Positions 34,898 to 44,916 are shown, counted from the first letter of the stretch. The stretch: 64,000 bases of DNA from Synechococcus sp. PROS-9-1 (GCF_014279775.1 NZ_CP047961.1:2209941-2273940); one strand, 5' to 3'. Numbers and translations: made by a program. Notes: a model not told the origin generated them from the sequence alone.

Positions 34898-36514
34898 GTG
34901 CTGGCCTTCCCCAGCACCTACACCGTGGGCATCACCAGCCTTGGCTACCAACTCGTATGGGCCAGCTTGGCCATGCGCTCCGATCTCGATGTGAGGCGGC
35001 TTTTTACAGATCAAGGGGATCCTCAACACCGTCGCTGTGATCTCTTTGGCCTATCCCTGAGCTGGGAACTTGATGGACCTGTTCTGTTGGATCTCCTGGA
35101 ACAACAACGCATTCCCCTCTGGAGTCATGAACGGGGTGATCAGGATCCAATCGTGTTCGGTGGAGGTCCCGTTCTGACGGCCAACCCCGAACCGCTCGCT
35201 CCATTTTTTGATGTCGTACTCCTGGGGGATGGAGAAGAACTGCTGCCCGCCTTCATCGACGCCCTGCAACAGGTGCGGGACGAACCCCGTCAGAAACGCC
35301 TTCGTTATCTAGCGCAAATCCCTGGCATCTACGTACCCGATCTGCATGCTCCGCAGTTCAGTGCCGATGGTGCCTTTCTGGGCATCAAACCCAGAGAGGC
35401 AGATCTACCTGAGCGAATCGCAAAACAAACCTGGAGGGGCAACAGCCTGAGTCACTCCACGGTGATCACCCCGGAAGCCGCCTGGCCCGACATTCACATG
35501 GTGGAGGTGGTGCGCAGCTGCCCAGAACTGTGTCGCTTCTGCTTGGCGAGTTATCTCACCTTGCCCTTCCGAACCCCATCTCTTGATGACGGCCTGATTC
35601 CTGCGGTCGAGAAAGGGCTTAAGGCAACCCGTCGTCTCGGCTTACTGGGTGCCTCGGTGACCCAACATCCCCAATTCAGCGATTTGCTGCAGTGGCTGGA
35701 CCAAGACCGCTTTGATGACTTGCGCGTGAGTGTCAGCTCCGTACGAGCTGCCACCGTGACTCCTCAATTAGCTGGAACCTTGAGTCGCCGCGGTAGCAAG
35801 TCGGTGACGATCGCCATCGAGAGCGGAAGTGATCGGATGAGACGCGTCGTGAATAAGAAACTCAGCCGCGAGGAAATCAGCGCCGCCGCCTGGTATGCAA
35901 AAGAAGGTGGACTGAAAAGCCTCAAGCTCTACGGAATGGTGGGACTCCCCACGGAGCAAGACGAGGACATCGAGGCCACCGCCGACCTACTTCTGGATCT
36001 AAAAAAACAAACTCCAGGCCTGCGCTTCACCTTGGGAGTGAGCACTTTCGTTCCAAAAGCCCACACACCATTTCAGTGGCAAGGGGTCAGGCCAGAGGCT
36101 GACAAACGTCTCAAACGTCTCGCCAAACGGCTCAAACCAAAGGGTGTGGAACTGCGACCTGAGAGCTACGGCTGGAGCGTGATCCAAGCCCTGCTCTCCC
36201 GCAGTGATCGTCGACTCGCTCCAGTGATCGCCGCGGTGAGGGGCTCTCAAGAGAGTCTTGGCGGCTGGAAAAAGGCTTATCGCGCAGCACGGGCGGAAGA
36301 ATTACAACCCGCTAGCTCTGCCGGAGTGCCATTGCCCCGCCCTCCCGCCTGGGAGGAAGTCGTGCATGAAACCTGGTCAGACAACCACATTCTTCCTTGG
36401 TGCCATCTTGATGGTCCCCTGCCCAGCGACACGCTTCTCAAGCATCAACGCCAAGCTCTGAGTCCAGAGAACGCTCCTGACACCCCTTCTGACACCCCTC
36501 CTGACTCGGTCTGA
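34898..36514 (+). CDS. Radical SAM protein with B12-binding-like N-terminus
   Basis: A protein of about 538 residues. An N-terminal cobalamin-binding-like domain (PSTYTVGITSLGYQLVW..., GGGPVLTANPEPL) is followed by a radical SAM core with the cluster motif CPELCRFC near residue 209. A cyanobacterial subfamily of unknown function. The reading frame is open back to 34817 and translates to family-like residues ETLLFEPAVAEVGALKT just before the GTG used here, yet no ATG/GTG/TTG occurs there, so the true start is uncertain (CTG codons at 34835, 34853 and 34856). The 3' end overlaps the convergent gene by 77 bases. Confidence 0.85.
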   Translation: MLAFPSTYTVGITSLGYQLVWASLAMRSDLDVRRLFTDQGDPQHRRCDLFGLSLSWELDGPVLLDLLEQQRIPLWSHERGDQDPIVFGGGPVLTANPEPLAPFFDVVLLGDGEELLPAFIDALQQVRDEPRQKRLRYLAQIPGIYVPDLHAPQFSADGAFLGIKPREADLPERIAKQTWRGNSLSHSTVITPEAAWPDIHMVEVVRSCPELCRFCLASYLTLPFRTPSLDDGLIPAVEKGLKATRRLGLLGASVTQHPQFSDLLQWLDQDRFDDLRVSVSSVRAATVTPQLAGTLSRRGSKSVTIAIESGSDRMRRVVNKKLSREEISAAAWYAKEGGLKSLKLYGMVGLPTEQDEDIEATADLLLDLKKQTPGLRFTLGVSTFVPKAHTPFQWQGVRPEADKRLKRLAKRLKPKGVELRPESYGWSVIQALLSRSDRRLAPVIAAVRGSQESLGGWKKAYRAARAEELQPASSAGVPLPRPPAWEEVVHETWSDNHILPWCHLDGPLPSDTLLKHQRQALSPENAPDTPSDTPPDSV

Positions 36515-37745
36515 GCAAACAGCGCAGTCCCGCCAACAAAATCCAGCCAGCAATATTCACGCGGCTATCAAAAAACGGCAGATCGGTGCCGTGCAACACC
36601 ATCAAGGTGAGCACTGCTGCCCACCAAGCACGATCAAACAACCGTGTGAGCCCCCGACGGAGCGCCACGATCAACAAGGCCAGCACAAGCGTCGCCACCA
36701 AAGCCGCCACCGGTAAGCCATGGGCAATGCCCAGTTCCAGGGGAAGGTTGTGCGCATGGCCATGCCATTTCCCTGTTCTGAGCGGATAAATCACCGAAAA
36801 AGCCGCTGCCCCCCACCCCAGCCACGGCCTCTCAGCAATCAACTGAACCGCCACACCCCACTGACTTAAGCGCGTCGATGCAAGAGCACGCTCGCCAGCG
36901 TGCTGGCTATCACTGAGCCGGCCCCAGATCCCCTCTGGCACCAGCGACCGCACGGGGGCCTGAATCAACAACGGCACCCCAGGCACAACAGACACAATCA
37001 CCAACCCCAGACCAACAGCCAACAGCGGAACAAGCCAGGGCCAGCTGATCGGACCCAACACAATCGGTAGCACCAGCACCAAGGAGCCCCAGCCATTCCG
37101 CGACTCCGTAAGCACGAGGGCCGTCACAAAAGCGACCACCAAGCCCAGAACAACACCCCGCCGCAGCTTGCTCAGGCCCGGTTGAATCAGAGCTGCCAAC
37201 GCCAACGGCCAAACCAGTGCCAACCAGGCCGCGGCGATATTGGCGTAATCAAACAGTCCCGACAGACGTCCCTCTGGTTTGCCACCAGGGGTCATGAACC
37301 AAATAATCAATCCACCCAGGACTTGCCAGGGGCCTTGCCAGCCCCACCACAGTTGTCCCAAACCCGTCAACACCACTGGGAAGCTACCCGCCACCAACCA
37401 AAGCGCAGAGCGACGACGTGCCTCAGCCGAGCTGACATAGGGCTGAAAGCCCCAAAACGCCCAAAAGAAAGGCAACCAGTTCCCCATGCCCACCCAGGCG
37501 AGGGATCCGGAATAGGAGCCAAAGCATCCGATCACCATTAAAAACGACGCCAAAAACAGGGGCGCATTCCAAGGGTCACGCCAAAACGGACGCTCACTCC
37601 TCCAACTGCTCATCAGCAGAGAGGGAAACAACAACAGGCTGGCCAGCAGCGCCGAAGAGGGCAGGAAAAACAAGCCAATCTGGAAACATCGCCAACCCCA
37701 ACGCGACGCTTCAAGCGGCCGGAACGCATCGATTCGCTGGATCAC
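36438..37745 (-). CDS. O-antigen ligase-like polytopic membrane protein
   Basis: A 435-residue protein with about 10-12 hydrophobic segments and the Wzy_C/O-antigen ligase signature: RLSGLFDYANIAAAWLALVWPL (near residue 160), LVLTESRNGWGSL (near 210) and the late periplasmic ERPWLGWGAAAFSVIYPLRTGKWHGHAHNLPLE region spanning residues ~307-340. It may attach or polymerise a surface polysaccharide; the substrate is unknown. The Cys/Gln-rich C-terminal tail is encoded by the 12-base tandem repeat shared antisense with the radical SAM gene. Confidence 0.85.
   Translation of the reverse strand: MIQRIDAFRPLEASRWGWRCFQIGLFFLPSSALLASLLLFPSLLMSSWRSERPFWRDPWNAPLFLASFLMVIGCFGSYSGSLAWVGMGNWLPFFWAFWGFQPYVSSAEARRRSALWLVAGSFPVVLTGLGQLWWGWQGPWQVLGGLIIWFMTPGGKPEGRLSGLFDYANIAAAWLALVWPLALAALIQPGLSKLRRGVVLGLVVAFVTALVLTESRNGWGSLVLVLPIVLGPISWPWLVPLLAVGLGLVIVSVVPGVPLLIQAPVRSLVPEGIWGRLSDSQHAGERALASTRLSQWGVAVQLIAERPWLGWGAAAFSVIYPLRTGKWHGHAHNLPLELGIAHGLPVAALVATLVLALLIVALRRGLTRLFDRAWWAAVLTLMVLHGTDLPFFDSRVNIAGWILLAGLRCLLRPSQEGCQKGCQERSLDSELGVDA
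36475..36510. repeat. 12-base tandem repeat in overlapping gene ends
   Basis: Three units, TCCTGACACCCC (36475-36486), TTCTGACACCCC (36487-36498) and the diverged TCCTGACTCGGT (36499-36510), run head to tail. Forward, they encode the C-terminal DTPSDTPPDS of the radical SAM protein; reverse, they encode the Cys-Gln repeats in the O-antigen ligase-like tail. The unit is a multiple of three, so copy-number change would keep both frames. Confidence 0.8.
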
Positions 37746-38596
37746 GCGAACACCGCCGTACGGCCGCGATACACCATGACCTGACGGCAGAGATGCAACC
37801 TCAGAGCCCGGGCCAAGGCCAACCGCTCCGTATCCCGACCCTTGCGGATCAAATCCTCCACCTCATCGCGGTGACTCACAGGAAGGGTGGCCTGCTCAAT
37901 AATCGGACCATCATCCAACTGTTCCGTGACGTAATGCGCCGTGGCACCAATCAGTTTCACGCCACGATCCCAGGCGCGGTGATACGGCTGAGCGCCTTTA
38001 AACGCCGGTAAAAACGAGTGATGGATATTGATCACCTGGGGGAAGCGCTTTAAAAAGTCGCCACTCAGCACCTGCATATATTTCGCCAACACCGCGAGCT
38101 CAATGCCCTGCTCTTCAAGGAGGTCAAGAATGCGGGCCTCAGCGTCTCGCTTGGTTGCGGGCGTGACCGGTACATGAACAAATCGCCCCCCAAAGTCACC
38201 ACAGAGTGGTTCCAAATCGGGATGATTGGAGATCACCAAAGCAACCTCCATCGGCAATTCACCACTGCGAGAGCGCCAGAGCAAATCCAGCAAACAGTGG
38301 CTCTGCTTACTCACAAAGATCGCAACACGGGGCAACTCATCGGAGAAGTGAAGCTGTGCCTCACCACCGAGCCGCTCTGCGAGGGCACGAACCGCTGGCT
38401 CAATCGCATGCCGAGGCAATCCGAAGCCATCAAGCTCCCACTCAATCCGACTTAAAAACAACCCTGCACCCGAGTCGGTGTGATGGTCAGCGTGACGAAT
38501 ATTGCCGCCATTGGCCGCCACCCATCCAGCCAGCTCACTCACGAGTGCTGACCGATCAGGACAGATCAGTTGAAGGATGACCGTTGACCCGTTCAC
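37742..38596 (-). CDS. purU: Formyltetrahydrofolate deformylase
   Basis: A 284-residue enzyme that releases formate from 10-formyl-THF. An N-terminal ACT domain (about residues 1-85) with ILQLICPDRSALVSELAGWV precedes the formyltransferase domain, with NIHHSFLPAFKGAQPYHRAW (near 190) and LIGATAHYVTEQLDDGPII. Its stop overlaps the O-antigen ligase-like start by 4 bases. The formate made could feed PurT, encoded at 50225-51394. Confidence 0.95.
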   Translation of the reverse strand: MNGSTVILQLICPDRSALVSELAGWVAANGGNIRHADHHTDSGAGLFLSRIEWELDGFGLPRHAIEPAVRALAERLGGEAQLHFSDELPRVAIFVSKQSHCLLDLLWRSRSGELPMEVALVISNHPDLEPLCGDFGGRFVHVPVTPATKRDAEARILDLLEEQGIELAVLAKYMQVLSGDFLKRFPQVINIHHSFLPAFKGAQPYHRAWDRGVKLIGATAHYVTEQLDDGPIIEQATLPVSHRDEVEDLIRKGRDTERLALARALRLHLCRQVMVYRGRTAVFA

Positions 38597-38696
38597 GCTC
38601 AGCAGACATTCACAAGTTCATTCTCTCTTGGCACTGCGTGCCCAGGGATCGAGATCACGCAGGTAAACTCGCATCCTCCACTATCACCCTTTCCCC

Positions 38697-39155
38697 ATGC
38701 TGAGCGCCCTACGTCGCCTCGCTGCGTTTTGCCTCTGCGTGTGCCTGTGCTTCGGCCTCGCGGCCTGCAGCGGTAATGGCAATGCCAAGCCCCCAACGAT
38801 TAGCCCTGAAGACATGGCGGTGATCCGCAGGCAGGCTGAGGGATTCACGCAGGCCCAGGAACGCCTCCCAGACCTGGCAGTCCTCGTCAATCAGCGCGAT
38901 TGGACCTTCACCCGCAACCTGATTCACGGACCCATGCAAGAGGTCGGTCGCGAGATGTTGTACATCAACCAACGCCTCCTTCCAAACGATCGCGCCGAAG
39001 CCAACAAACTGGCAACCAAGCTCAAAGAAGCTCTCGCTGACGTGGATGAGGCAGCTCGTCTCCAAGAAGGAACACGCTTGCAAAAGGCCTACACATCCGT
39101 TGCAACGGGTTTTGCAAATTACGCTCGCGTCATTCCCGCCGAAGCTCTGAGCTGA
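38697..39155 (+). CDS. psbQ: Photosystem II lipoprotein PsbQ (CyanoQ)
   Basis: A 152-residue protein with an N-terminal lipoprotein signal (LCFGLAACSG; lipid-modified Cys near residue 24) and a four-helix-bundle-like mature region with PPTISPEDMAVIRRQAEGF and DWTFTRNLIHGPMQEVGREM, which match cyanobacterial PsbQ. It binds the lumenal face of photosystem II and supports oxygen evolution. It is followed by an unrelated FAD oxidoreductase gene after 14 bases. Confidence 0.9.
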   Translation: MLSALRRLAAFCLCVCLCFGLAACSGNGNAKPPTISPEDMAVIRRQAEGFTQAQERLPDLAVLVNQRDWTFTRNLIHGPMQEVGREMLYINQRLLPNDRAEANKLATKLKEALADVDEAARLQEGTRLQKAYTSVATGFANYARVIPAEALS

Positions 39156-39169
39156 TTACCTCGATTGCC

Positions 39170-40276
39170 GTGATTGGTGCTGGTGCCGTCGGCGCCGGCA
39201 CGGCTTGGCATCTGGCCCGTCAAGGACACAACGTCACGTTGATCGATCCGTCATTAGACGCGCCGATTCAGCGCAGCATCAGCCGTATCCAAGCCATCAA
39301 TGGCACCACTGCGTCCCTTGGCGTCTTGATGGGGAACGTGTTTCGTCGATCCAGCGGACGGGCTTGGCGTCTGCGACAACGCAGCATGGAACTTTGGCCT
39401 CAATGGGTGGAGAGGCTGAACCATCCCGATACGCCCCTGCAGCTCGACACTCCACTGATCCAGCTGGCTTCTAGCCCCTTGGAATCAGAACGCATGCAGA
39501 GCCTTGCCAAGCAACGCAGCGAGCTTGGACTCGAAAGCTTCAGCGCAGAGAGCACAGCGTTCCAGCAAACATCTGATCCACTTCCCTGGCCCAATCCTGG
39601 GCATGGAGGCTTACTTTCCCAAAACGACGGCCGGATTGATCCCCTGGCCCTGCAACGGGCACTAAGACGCAGCCTCAAAACACAACAGGTGTGTCTGATA
39701 CCTGCTCGCGTGACCCAACTCCATCGACCGAATCCTGGTGACGGAGACCGCTGGCGCCTGGAACTGGACACAGGACACAACACTCACTGCCACTTTGTTG
39801 TGATCTGCACAGCCTTGGCCAGTGCGCTGTTGCTGCAACCGCTTGGGCACGAATTTCCGATGGAAGCGGTTCTAGGCCAGGTGCTGGATCTTCAAGTGAC
39901 GGCCCCGGCCCAGTCCTGGGATCATTGGCCAGCAGTGCTGGTCTGCAACGGAGTCAATCTGATTCGCCATGGAAGCGACAGGCTCTGGCTTGGAGCAACC
40001 CTGGAACCAGGTGAGGAACCTTCTGCTGAGGAGGCTTCGATCATGCGCCGATTGGATGGCCTGGCACCGAACTGGCTGCAGCAGGCCGAGGTCGTCGATC
40101 AATGGCACGGCCTAAGGGCCAGACCCTCTGGACGGCCAGCTCCATTGCTTGAGGTGTTGGAACCAGGCTTGATTCTGGCCAGCGGTCATTATCGAAACGG
40201 AGTTCTTTTGACACCTGCTACTGCAGACTGGGTTGGTCAGCAAATGATGAATACAACAAAGATTCAAGCCCCCTGA
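39170..40276 (+). CDS. FAD-dependent amino acid oxidase-like oxidoreductase
   Basis: A 368-residue protein of the glycine/D-amino acid oxidase (DAO) family. The dinucleotide motif VIGAGAVGAGTAWHLARQGHN is at the very N-terminus, and GLRARPSGRPAPLLEV and ASGHYRNGVLLTPATA near the C-terminus are DAO landmarks. The substrate is unknown. The GTG start begins exactly at the Rossmann strand; no ATG/GTG/TTG lies closer upstream after the psbQ stop, so the start may be a few residues earlier at a rare codon. Confidence 0.85.
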   Translation: MIGAGAVGAGTAWHLARQGHNVTLIDPSLDAPIQRSISRIQAINGTTASLGVLMGNVFRRSSGRAWRLRQRSMELWPQWVERLNHPDTPLQLDTPLIQLASSPLESERMQSLAKQRSELGLESFSAESTAFQQTSDPLPWPNPGHGGLLSQNDGRIDPLALQRALRRSLKTQQVCLIPARVTQLHRPNPGDGDRWRLELDTGHNTHCHFVVICTALASALLLQPLGHEFPMEAVLGQVLDLQVTAPAQSWDHWPAVLVCNGVNLIRHGSDRLWLGATLEPGEEPSAEEASIMRRLDGLAPNWLQQAEVVDQWHGLRARPSGRPAPLLEVLEPGLILASGHYRNGVLLTPATADWVGQQMMNTTKIQAP

Positions 40277-40330
40277 CCTTGTCTTCACTCAATTTTTATT
40301 GGTCTTTGACACCTCAGATAGAGAGCTGAC

Positions 40331-41362
40331 ATGCAAGTAAAACGCCCATTCGACCTAATGCCTCGCCGTTTTTTGAACCGCTCCAGCACTGCATTCATCG
40401 GCATTGCTGCCGCTTTCAGTCTTGCTGCCTGCTCGTCGAGCGATCAGGGAACGAGCAAACAACAAGGCCGTCTAGCAGCAGCAGGGGCTTCATTCCCAGC
40501 TGCGATTTACCAACGCTGGTTCCAGGATCTGGCGCCCCAAGGCATTCAGGTCAATTACCAATCCGTTGGATCAGGTGCAGGAGTCCGTCAATTCACTGCA
40601 GGCACCGTTGATTTCGGGGCTTCTGACAAGCCCATGCAAGCAGAGGCCATTGACAAAGTGAATCGCGGCGTTGTGCAGGTTCCGATGACAGCCGGCGCCA
40701 TTGCGGTGGCGTACCACAATCCAGGCTGTGAATTGAAGCTCACGCGAGCCCAACTTGCTGGAATCTTTCTAGGCACCATTCGTGATTACAGCGAGTTGGG
40801 CTGTGAAGCCAAAAGAATCAAGGTGGTGCATCGCTCTGATGGCTCTGGCACCACCTACAACTTCACTAAGCATCTCTCTGCCATCAGTCCGGAATGGAAC
40901 AACGCTGTAGGCGCCAGTAAATCCGTGCAATGGCCTACAGGTGTGGGTGCCAAAGGCAACGAGGGTGTCGCCGCCCAACTCACCCAGATCGATGGCGGGA
41001 TTGGCTATGTCGAGCTGGCCTACGTCAAAGGTGATCTACAGGCGGCGGCTGTTCAAAACGGCTCAGGACAACAGGTGGTACCCACTAATGCCTCGGCAAG
41101 CAAAGCCTTGGGTTCGATCGACCTCGGACCCAATCTCATCGGTAGCAATGCCAACCCTATGGAGGGCTATCCCATCGTGACCTTCACTTGGGTGCTTGCC
41201 TACGCCAACGGCAACGGCAGCAACACGGCCGTACTCAAATCAACGTTCGATTACATGTTGTCTGAGGTATCACAGGCGAAAGCACCCGAGCTGGGCTACG
41301 TCTCCCTTCCCCCAGAGGTGATCGTTCAAGCCAAGGCAGCGGCGAATACGATTAAGGAGTAA
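40331..41362 (+). CDS. pstS: Phosphate ABC transporter substrate-binding protein PstS
   Basis: A 343-residue lipoprotein that captures phosphate in the periplasm for the Pst transporter. The lipobox SLAACSSS is near residue 33. Phosphate-site landmarks are AAGASFPAAIYQRWF (near 50), SVGSGAGVRQF, DFGASDKPM and RSDGSGTTYNFTKHL. The pstCAB genes are not here, a common arrangement in marine Synechococcus, which often carry several pstS copies. No clear Pho box was recognised in the 54-base upstream gap. Confidence 0.95.
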   Translation: MQVKRPFDLMPRRFLNRSSTAFIGIAAAFSLAACSSSDQGTSKQQGRLAAAGASFPAAIYQRWFQDLAPQGIQVNYQSVGSGAGVRQFTAGTVDFGASDKPMQAEAIDKVNRGVVQVPMTAGAIAVAYHNPGCELKLTRAQLAGIFLGTIRDYSELGCEAKRIKVVHRSDGSGTTYNFTKHLSAISPEWNNAVGASKSVQWPTGVGAKGNEGVAAQLTQIDGGIGYVELAYVKGDLQAAAVQNGSGQQVVPTNASASKALGSIDLGPNLIGSNANPMEGYPIVTFTWVLAYANGNGSNTAVLKSTFDYMLSEVSQAKAPELGYVSLPPEVIVQAKAAANTIKE

Positions 41363-41386
41363 CAGCAATACGCGGAATGAAGGCAT

Positions 41387-41416
41387 AAAAAAGGGGGACC
41401 AATGTCCCCTTTTTTT
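41387..41416. terminator. Bidirectional terminator between pstS and dnaK
   Basis: GGGGAC (41394-41399) and GTCCCC (41404-41409) form a stem with a 4-base loop, preceded by six A and followed by seven T, so it works for both convergent genes. Confidence 0.92.
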
Positions 41417-41449
41417 ATAGTCTGATTGAATCAAAAACCAAGGCTTGAA

Positions 41450-43360
41450 TTACTTGGTTTCTGTGAATTCAGCATCGATGACATCATCAGCATTGCTAGA
41501 TCCATCGCCAGAGTTACTAGCTGCCGCACCATCGTCACCAGAAGCTGCTGCTTCCGCACCAGCCTGTTGGTAAACAGATGCACCAACGGTATAAAGCTCC
41601 TGCTGTAGCTCCTCAAGAAGAGTCTTCATCGACTCAAAGTCCTCTTTTTCAGTCGCTTCCTTGAGTTTGGTGGCCTTCTCTTCAACCTTGGTCTTGGCCT
41701 CAGCATCAACCTTGTCACCGAGTTCAGCCAATTGCTTTTCAGCCTGGTACGCGAGAGTTTCAGCCTGATTCTTCAGGTCAATTTTCTCGCGCTTCTCCTT
41801 ATCAGCACTGGCATTGCTCTCGGCATCCTTCACCATCTTCTCAACTTCATTGTCAGAGAGGGTGGAGGCTCCAGTGATCGAGATCGACTGCTCTTTGCCG
41901 CTGCCTTTGTCCTTCGCAGTCACGCTCAGGATGCCGTTGGCGTCGATATCGAAGGTGACTTCAATCTGGGGCACACCGCGAGGGGCAGCGGGGATGCCAT
42001 CGAGACGGAAGGTGCCAAGACTCTTGTTATCTGAGGCCATCTCGCGCTCACCCTGGAGCACGTGAATCTCAACATTGGTTTGACCATCAACCGCAGTGGA
42101 GTAAGTCTCTGCTTTTTTGGTTGGAACGGTGGTGTTCCTCGTGATCATTTTCGTCATCACCCCACCAAGCGTCTCGACGCCTAGGGAGAGGGGTGTGACA
42201 TCCAGCAGCAGAATGTCCTTGACTTCACCAGCCAACACACCGCCTTGAATAGCGGCTCCGATCGCCACCACCTCATCAGGGTTCACGGTCTGGTTGGGGT
42301 CCTTGCCGGTGGTGCGCTTCACGAGCTCGAGCACAGCCGGGATCCGGGTGGAGCCACCCACCATCACAATCTCGTCAAGCTCACTGGATGAGAGCTTTGC
42401 ATCTTTCAGAGCCTGCTCAACCGGGATGCGACAACGATCGATCAAGGTGGAAGCCAGCTCTTCAAACTTGCCGCGCGTCAGCGTGAGATCGAGATGCTTT
42501 GGACCTTCCGGGGTCGCCGTAATGAAGGGCAAATTAATTTCGCTCTGGGTCGCACTCGACAGCTCAATTTTCGCCTTCTCAGCAGCTTCTGTCAGACGCT
42601 GCAGAGCCTGCTTGTCCTGACGTAGATCGATGCCTTCGTTGGATTTGAAACTGTTGGCGAGGTGGTCGACAATCACCTTGTCGAAATCATCACCACCAAG
42701 GTGCGTATCACCAGAGGTGGAGAGCACTTCAAAAACACCATCTCCAACTTCGAGCACCGACACATCAAAGGTGCCGCCGCCAAGGTCGAACACGAGGATG
42801 CGTTCGTTGCTTTTTTTATCGAGGCCGTAAGCCAATGCCGCAGCCGTTGGCTCATTAATGATGCGCAGCACTTCCAGGCCGGCGATCTTGCCGGCGTCTT
42901 TGGTGGCCTGGCGCTGGGAATCGTTGAAGTAAGCGGGAACGGTAATGACCGCTTGGGTCACGGTTTCCCCGAGATACTTACCGGCATCTTCGGCCAGCTT
43001 GCGCAGCACCTGTGCACTCACCTCTTCAGGGGCGAACTGCTTGTCGAGAACGGGACACTTAACTTTGACGTTGGAACCCGACTTCTCGACGGAATAACTC
43101 ACCTCTTTGGATTCATCATTCACTTCATCAACGCGGCGTCCGATGAAACGTTTGACGGAATAAAACGTGTTGTCGGTGTTCATCACCGCTTGACGCTTCG
43201 CGATCTGACCGACCAGCTGATCCTGATTTTTTGTATAGGCCACCACCGATGGAGTGGTGCGGAAGCCCTCAGCATTGGCGATCACGGTGGGCTTGCCGCC
43301 CTCCATCACCGAGACACAACTGTTGGTGGTACCTAAATCAATGCCGACAACCTTGCCCAT
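41450..43360 (-). CDS. dnaK: Molecular chaperone DnaK (Hsp70)
   Basis: A 636-residue Hsp70 chaperone. [19 protein letters not shown] at the N-terminus, [19 protein letters not shown] (near residue 193) and [17 protein letters not shown] (near 333) form the nucleotide site, followed by the substrate-binding domain and an Ala/Ser/Gly-rich tail ending in [11 protein letters not shown]. Cyanobacteria have several dnaK genes; the short acidic tail fits the main cytosolic DnaK2 type, but that assignment is tentative. No grpE or dnaJ neighbours and no CIRCE element were seen. Confidence 0.96.
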   Translation of the reverse strand: MGKVVGIDLGTTNSCVSVMEGGKPTVIANAEGFRTTPSVVAYTKNQDQLVGQIAKRQAVMNTDNTFYSVKRFIGRRVDEVNDESKEVSYSVEKSGSNVKVKCPVLDKQFAPEEVSAQVLRKLAEDAGKYLGETVTQAVITVPAYFNDSQRQATKDAGKIAGLEVLRIINEPTAAALAYGLDKKSNERILVFDLGGGTFDVSVLEVGDGVFEVLSTSGDTHLGGDDFDKVIVDHLANSFKSNEGIDLRQDKQALQRLTEAAEKAKIELSSATQSEINLPFITATPEGPKHLDLTLTRGKFEELASTLIDRCRIPVEQALKDAKLSSSELDEIVMVGGSTRIPAVLELVKRTTGKDPNQTVNPDEVVAIGAAIQGGVLAGEVKDILLLDVTPLSLGVETLGGVMTKMITRNTTVPTKKAETYSTAVDGQTNVEIHVLQGEREMASDNKSLGTFRLDGIPAAPRGVPQIEVTFDIDANGILSVTAKDKGSGKEQSISITGASTLSDNEVEKMVKDAESNASADKEKREKIDLKNQAETLAYQAEKQLAELGDKVDAEAKTKVEEKATKLKEATEKEDFESMKTLLEELQQELYTVGASVYQQAGAEAAASGDDGAAASNSGDGSSNADDVIDAEFTETK

Positions 43361-43491
43361 CAGTGCCCTCCTATCCCTTGAAAAAGTGTGACTAGAACTT
43401 GTGCATCTTCGTCAGAGACATCACCAAGAGGCGAGGTGTGGTTCCCGAACAGCCCGAACGGCAGGCTGGTCACGGACTGCCAAACAAAGGA

Positions 43492-44385
43492 ATGATCAGC
43501 GGAACCACAGCACTGGTCGCACTGTTGGGACAACCAGTGAGCCACTCACTCTCACCGGTGATGCAAAACGCAGCCCTGAAGGCGATGGGGCTCGACTGGA
43601 GCTTCCTGGCACTGCCCTGCAACGCTAATAATCTCGCCACCGTGCTCAAGGGGCTGGAGGCCGTGGGCTGCCGTGGCCTCAACGTCACCATCCCGCATAA
43701 ACAGGCCGTCTCCCTGCTCTGTGACGAACTCAGTCCGCTGGCTCAACGGCTCGGGGCCGTTAACACCATGATTCCATTGCCCAATGGTGGCTGGCAAGGA
43801 CATAACACCGATGTAGAGGGCTTTTTGGCCCCGCTCCTACACAACAACGGGGACTGGAACGGAACGCGAACTGTGGTGTTGGGTTGTGGTGGCAGCGCCC
43901 GAGCGGTTGTAGCGGGTTTGCAAGATTTAAACCCAAGCGAAATCACAATCGTGGGGCGTCGGGCTGAAACACTCCAACCGTTTTGCAGCGATCTCCAGCA
44001 AGGAAGACCTGCCAACAGTGTTCAGTTACTCCCTCTTTTGGACAACGACCCACAACTTCAAACCCGAATTAAGCAAGCGGATCTAGTGGTCAACACCACC
44101 CCCATTGGCATGAGCAGCCATCAGCCTGATCAAGGTCCCGTTCTGCCGCTCGGCGTGGACATCTGGAACAACCTCACCGCTCACACCGTGCTCTACGACC
44201 TCATCTACACACCTCGGCCCACGCCATGGCTGCAACGCGGGGAGGCGTTGGGCTGCCGCACCTATGACGGCCTAGAGATGCTTGTGCAGCAAGGGGCCGC
44301 TGCTCTCCGCTGTTGGAGCGGCATGGATGAGGTTCCGGTGGAAGCGATGCGGGAAGCAGCACTCAAAAACCTGAGCCATCCGTAA
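43492..44385 (+). CDS. aroE: Shikimate dehydrogenase
   Basis: A protein of about 297 residues that reduces 3-dehydroshikimate with NADPH. LLGQPVSHSLSPVMQNAAL opens the substrate domain, NVTIPHKQAV (near residue 64) supplies the catalytic Lys, and VLGCGGSARAV (near 130) binds NADPH. The start at 43492 follows AAAGGA closely and matches the family; the frame is open to 43399 but those residues are not family-like. It is divergent from dnaK. Confidence 0.95.
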   Translation: MISGTTALVALLGQPVSHSLSPVMQNAALKAMGLDWSFLALPCNANNLATVLKGLEAVGCRGLNVTIPHKQAVSLLCDELSPLAQRLGAVNTMIPLPNGGWQGHNTDVEGFLAPLLHNNGDWNGTRTVVLGCGGSARAVVAGLQDLNPSEITIVGRRAETLQPFCSDLQQGRPANSVQLLPLLDNDPQLQTRIKQADLVVNTTPIGMSSHQPDQGPVLPLGVDIWNNLTAHTVLYDLIYTPRPTPWLQRGEALGCRTYDGLEMLVQQGAAALRCWSGMDEVPVEAMREAALKNLSHP

Positions 44386-44423
44386 ACGCCACCTAGCCTG
44401 AAAGCATTCACCCGCTTCAACCT

Positions 44424-44888
44424 GTGCCCATCCCCATCTGGCAGCGCCTGCTTGGTTTGTTGGTTTATGTCTTGCCGTGGAGCGATGCCATCCCCATCGG
44501 CCAACATCTGCTGATTCAGTTCCCTGTGTTGCAGTGGCTGACCCTGCCGGCCTTGCCTCTGTTCATTTTGGAACGGGGGATTCCTTTCGGTCTGGGGAAC
44601 CTTCTGGTGTTTTTCTTGCTGTTCTTGGCGGTGGTGAGGAATCCAAACGTTCCTTACTTCATTCGCTTCAACACCTTGCAAGCACTGTTGGTTGACATCG
44701 TGGTGGTGATCATTAGCTATGCGTTCGCCATCCTGCCCATCGGTGGCGGACTGATGATGCGCACCCTTTCCAGCACTGTGGTGGTGGGTGTTCTGGCGGT
44801 CGTGATCTTTGCCCTAATCGAGTGTTCTCGAGGTCGTGAGCCCGACCTACCGGGTCTAAGTCAAGCGGTTCGCATGCAGTTGTACTGA
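44424..44888 (+). CDS. Tic20-family membrane protein
   Basis: A 154-residue protein with four expected membrane helices. RLLGLLVYVLPWSDAIPIG near the N-terminus and VPYFIRFNTLQALLVDIVV (near residue 77) are the Tic20 signatures. In plastids Tic20 is part of the inner-envelope protein import channel; in cyanobacteria the role is unclear. The GTG start begins the family-type N-terminus. rpsF follows after 78 bases. Confidence 0.88.
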   Translation: MPIPIWQRLLGLLVYVLPWSDAIPIGQHLLIQFPVLQWLTLPALPLFILERGIPFGLGNLLVFFLLFLAVVRNPNVPYFIRFNTLQALLVDIVVVIISYAFAILPIGGGLMMRTLSSTVVVGVLAVVIFALIECSRGREPDLPGLSQAVRMQLY

Positions 44889-44916
44889 GCTCCATAACAC
44901 CAGGCGATATGGTGGT

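Noticed and set aside
42662..43336. Long open frame (224 aa) antisense to dnaK
   Set aside because: Mirror of the highly conserved dnaK codons; no domain and no independent start signal.
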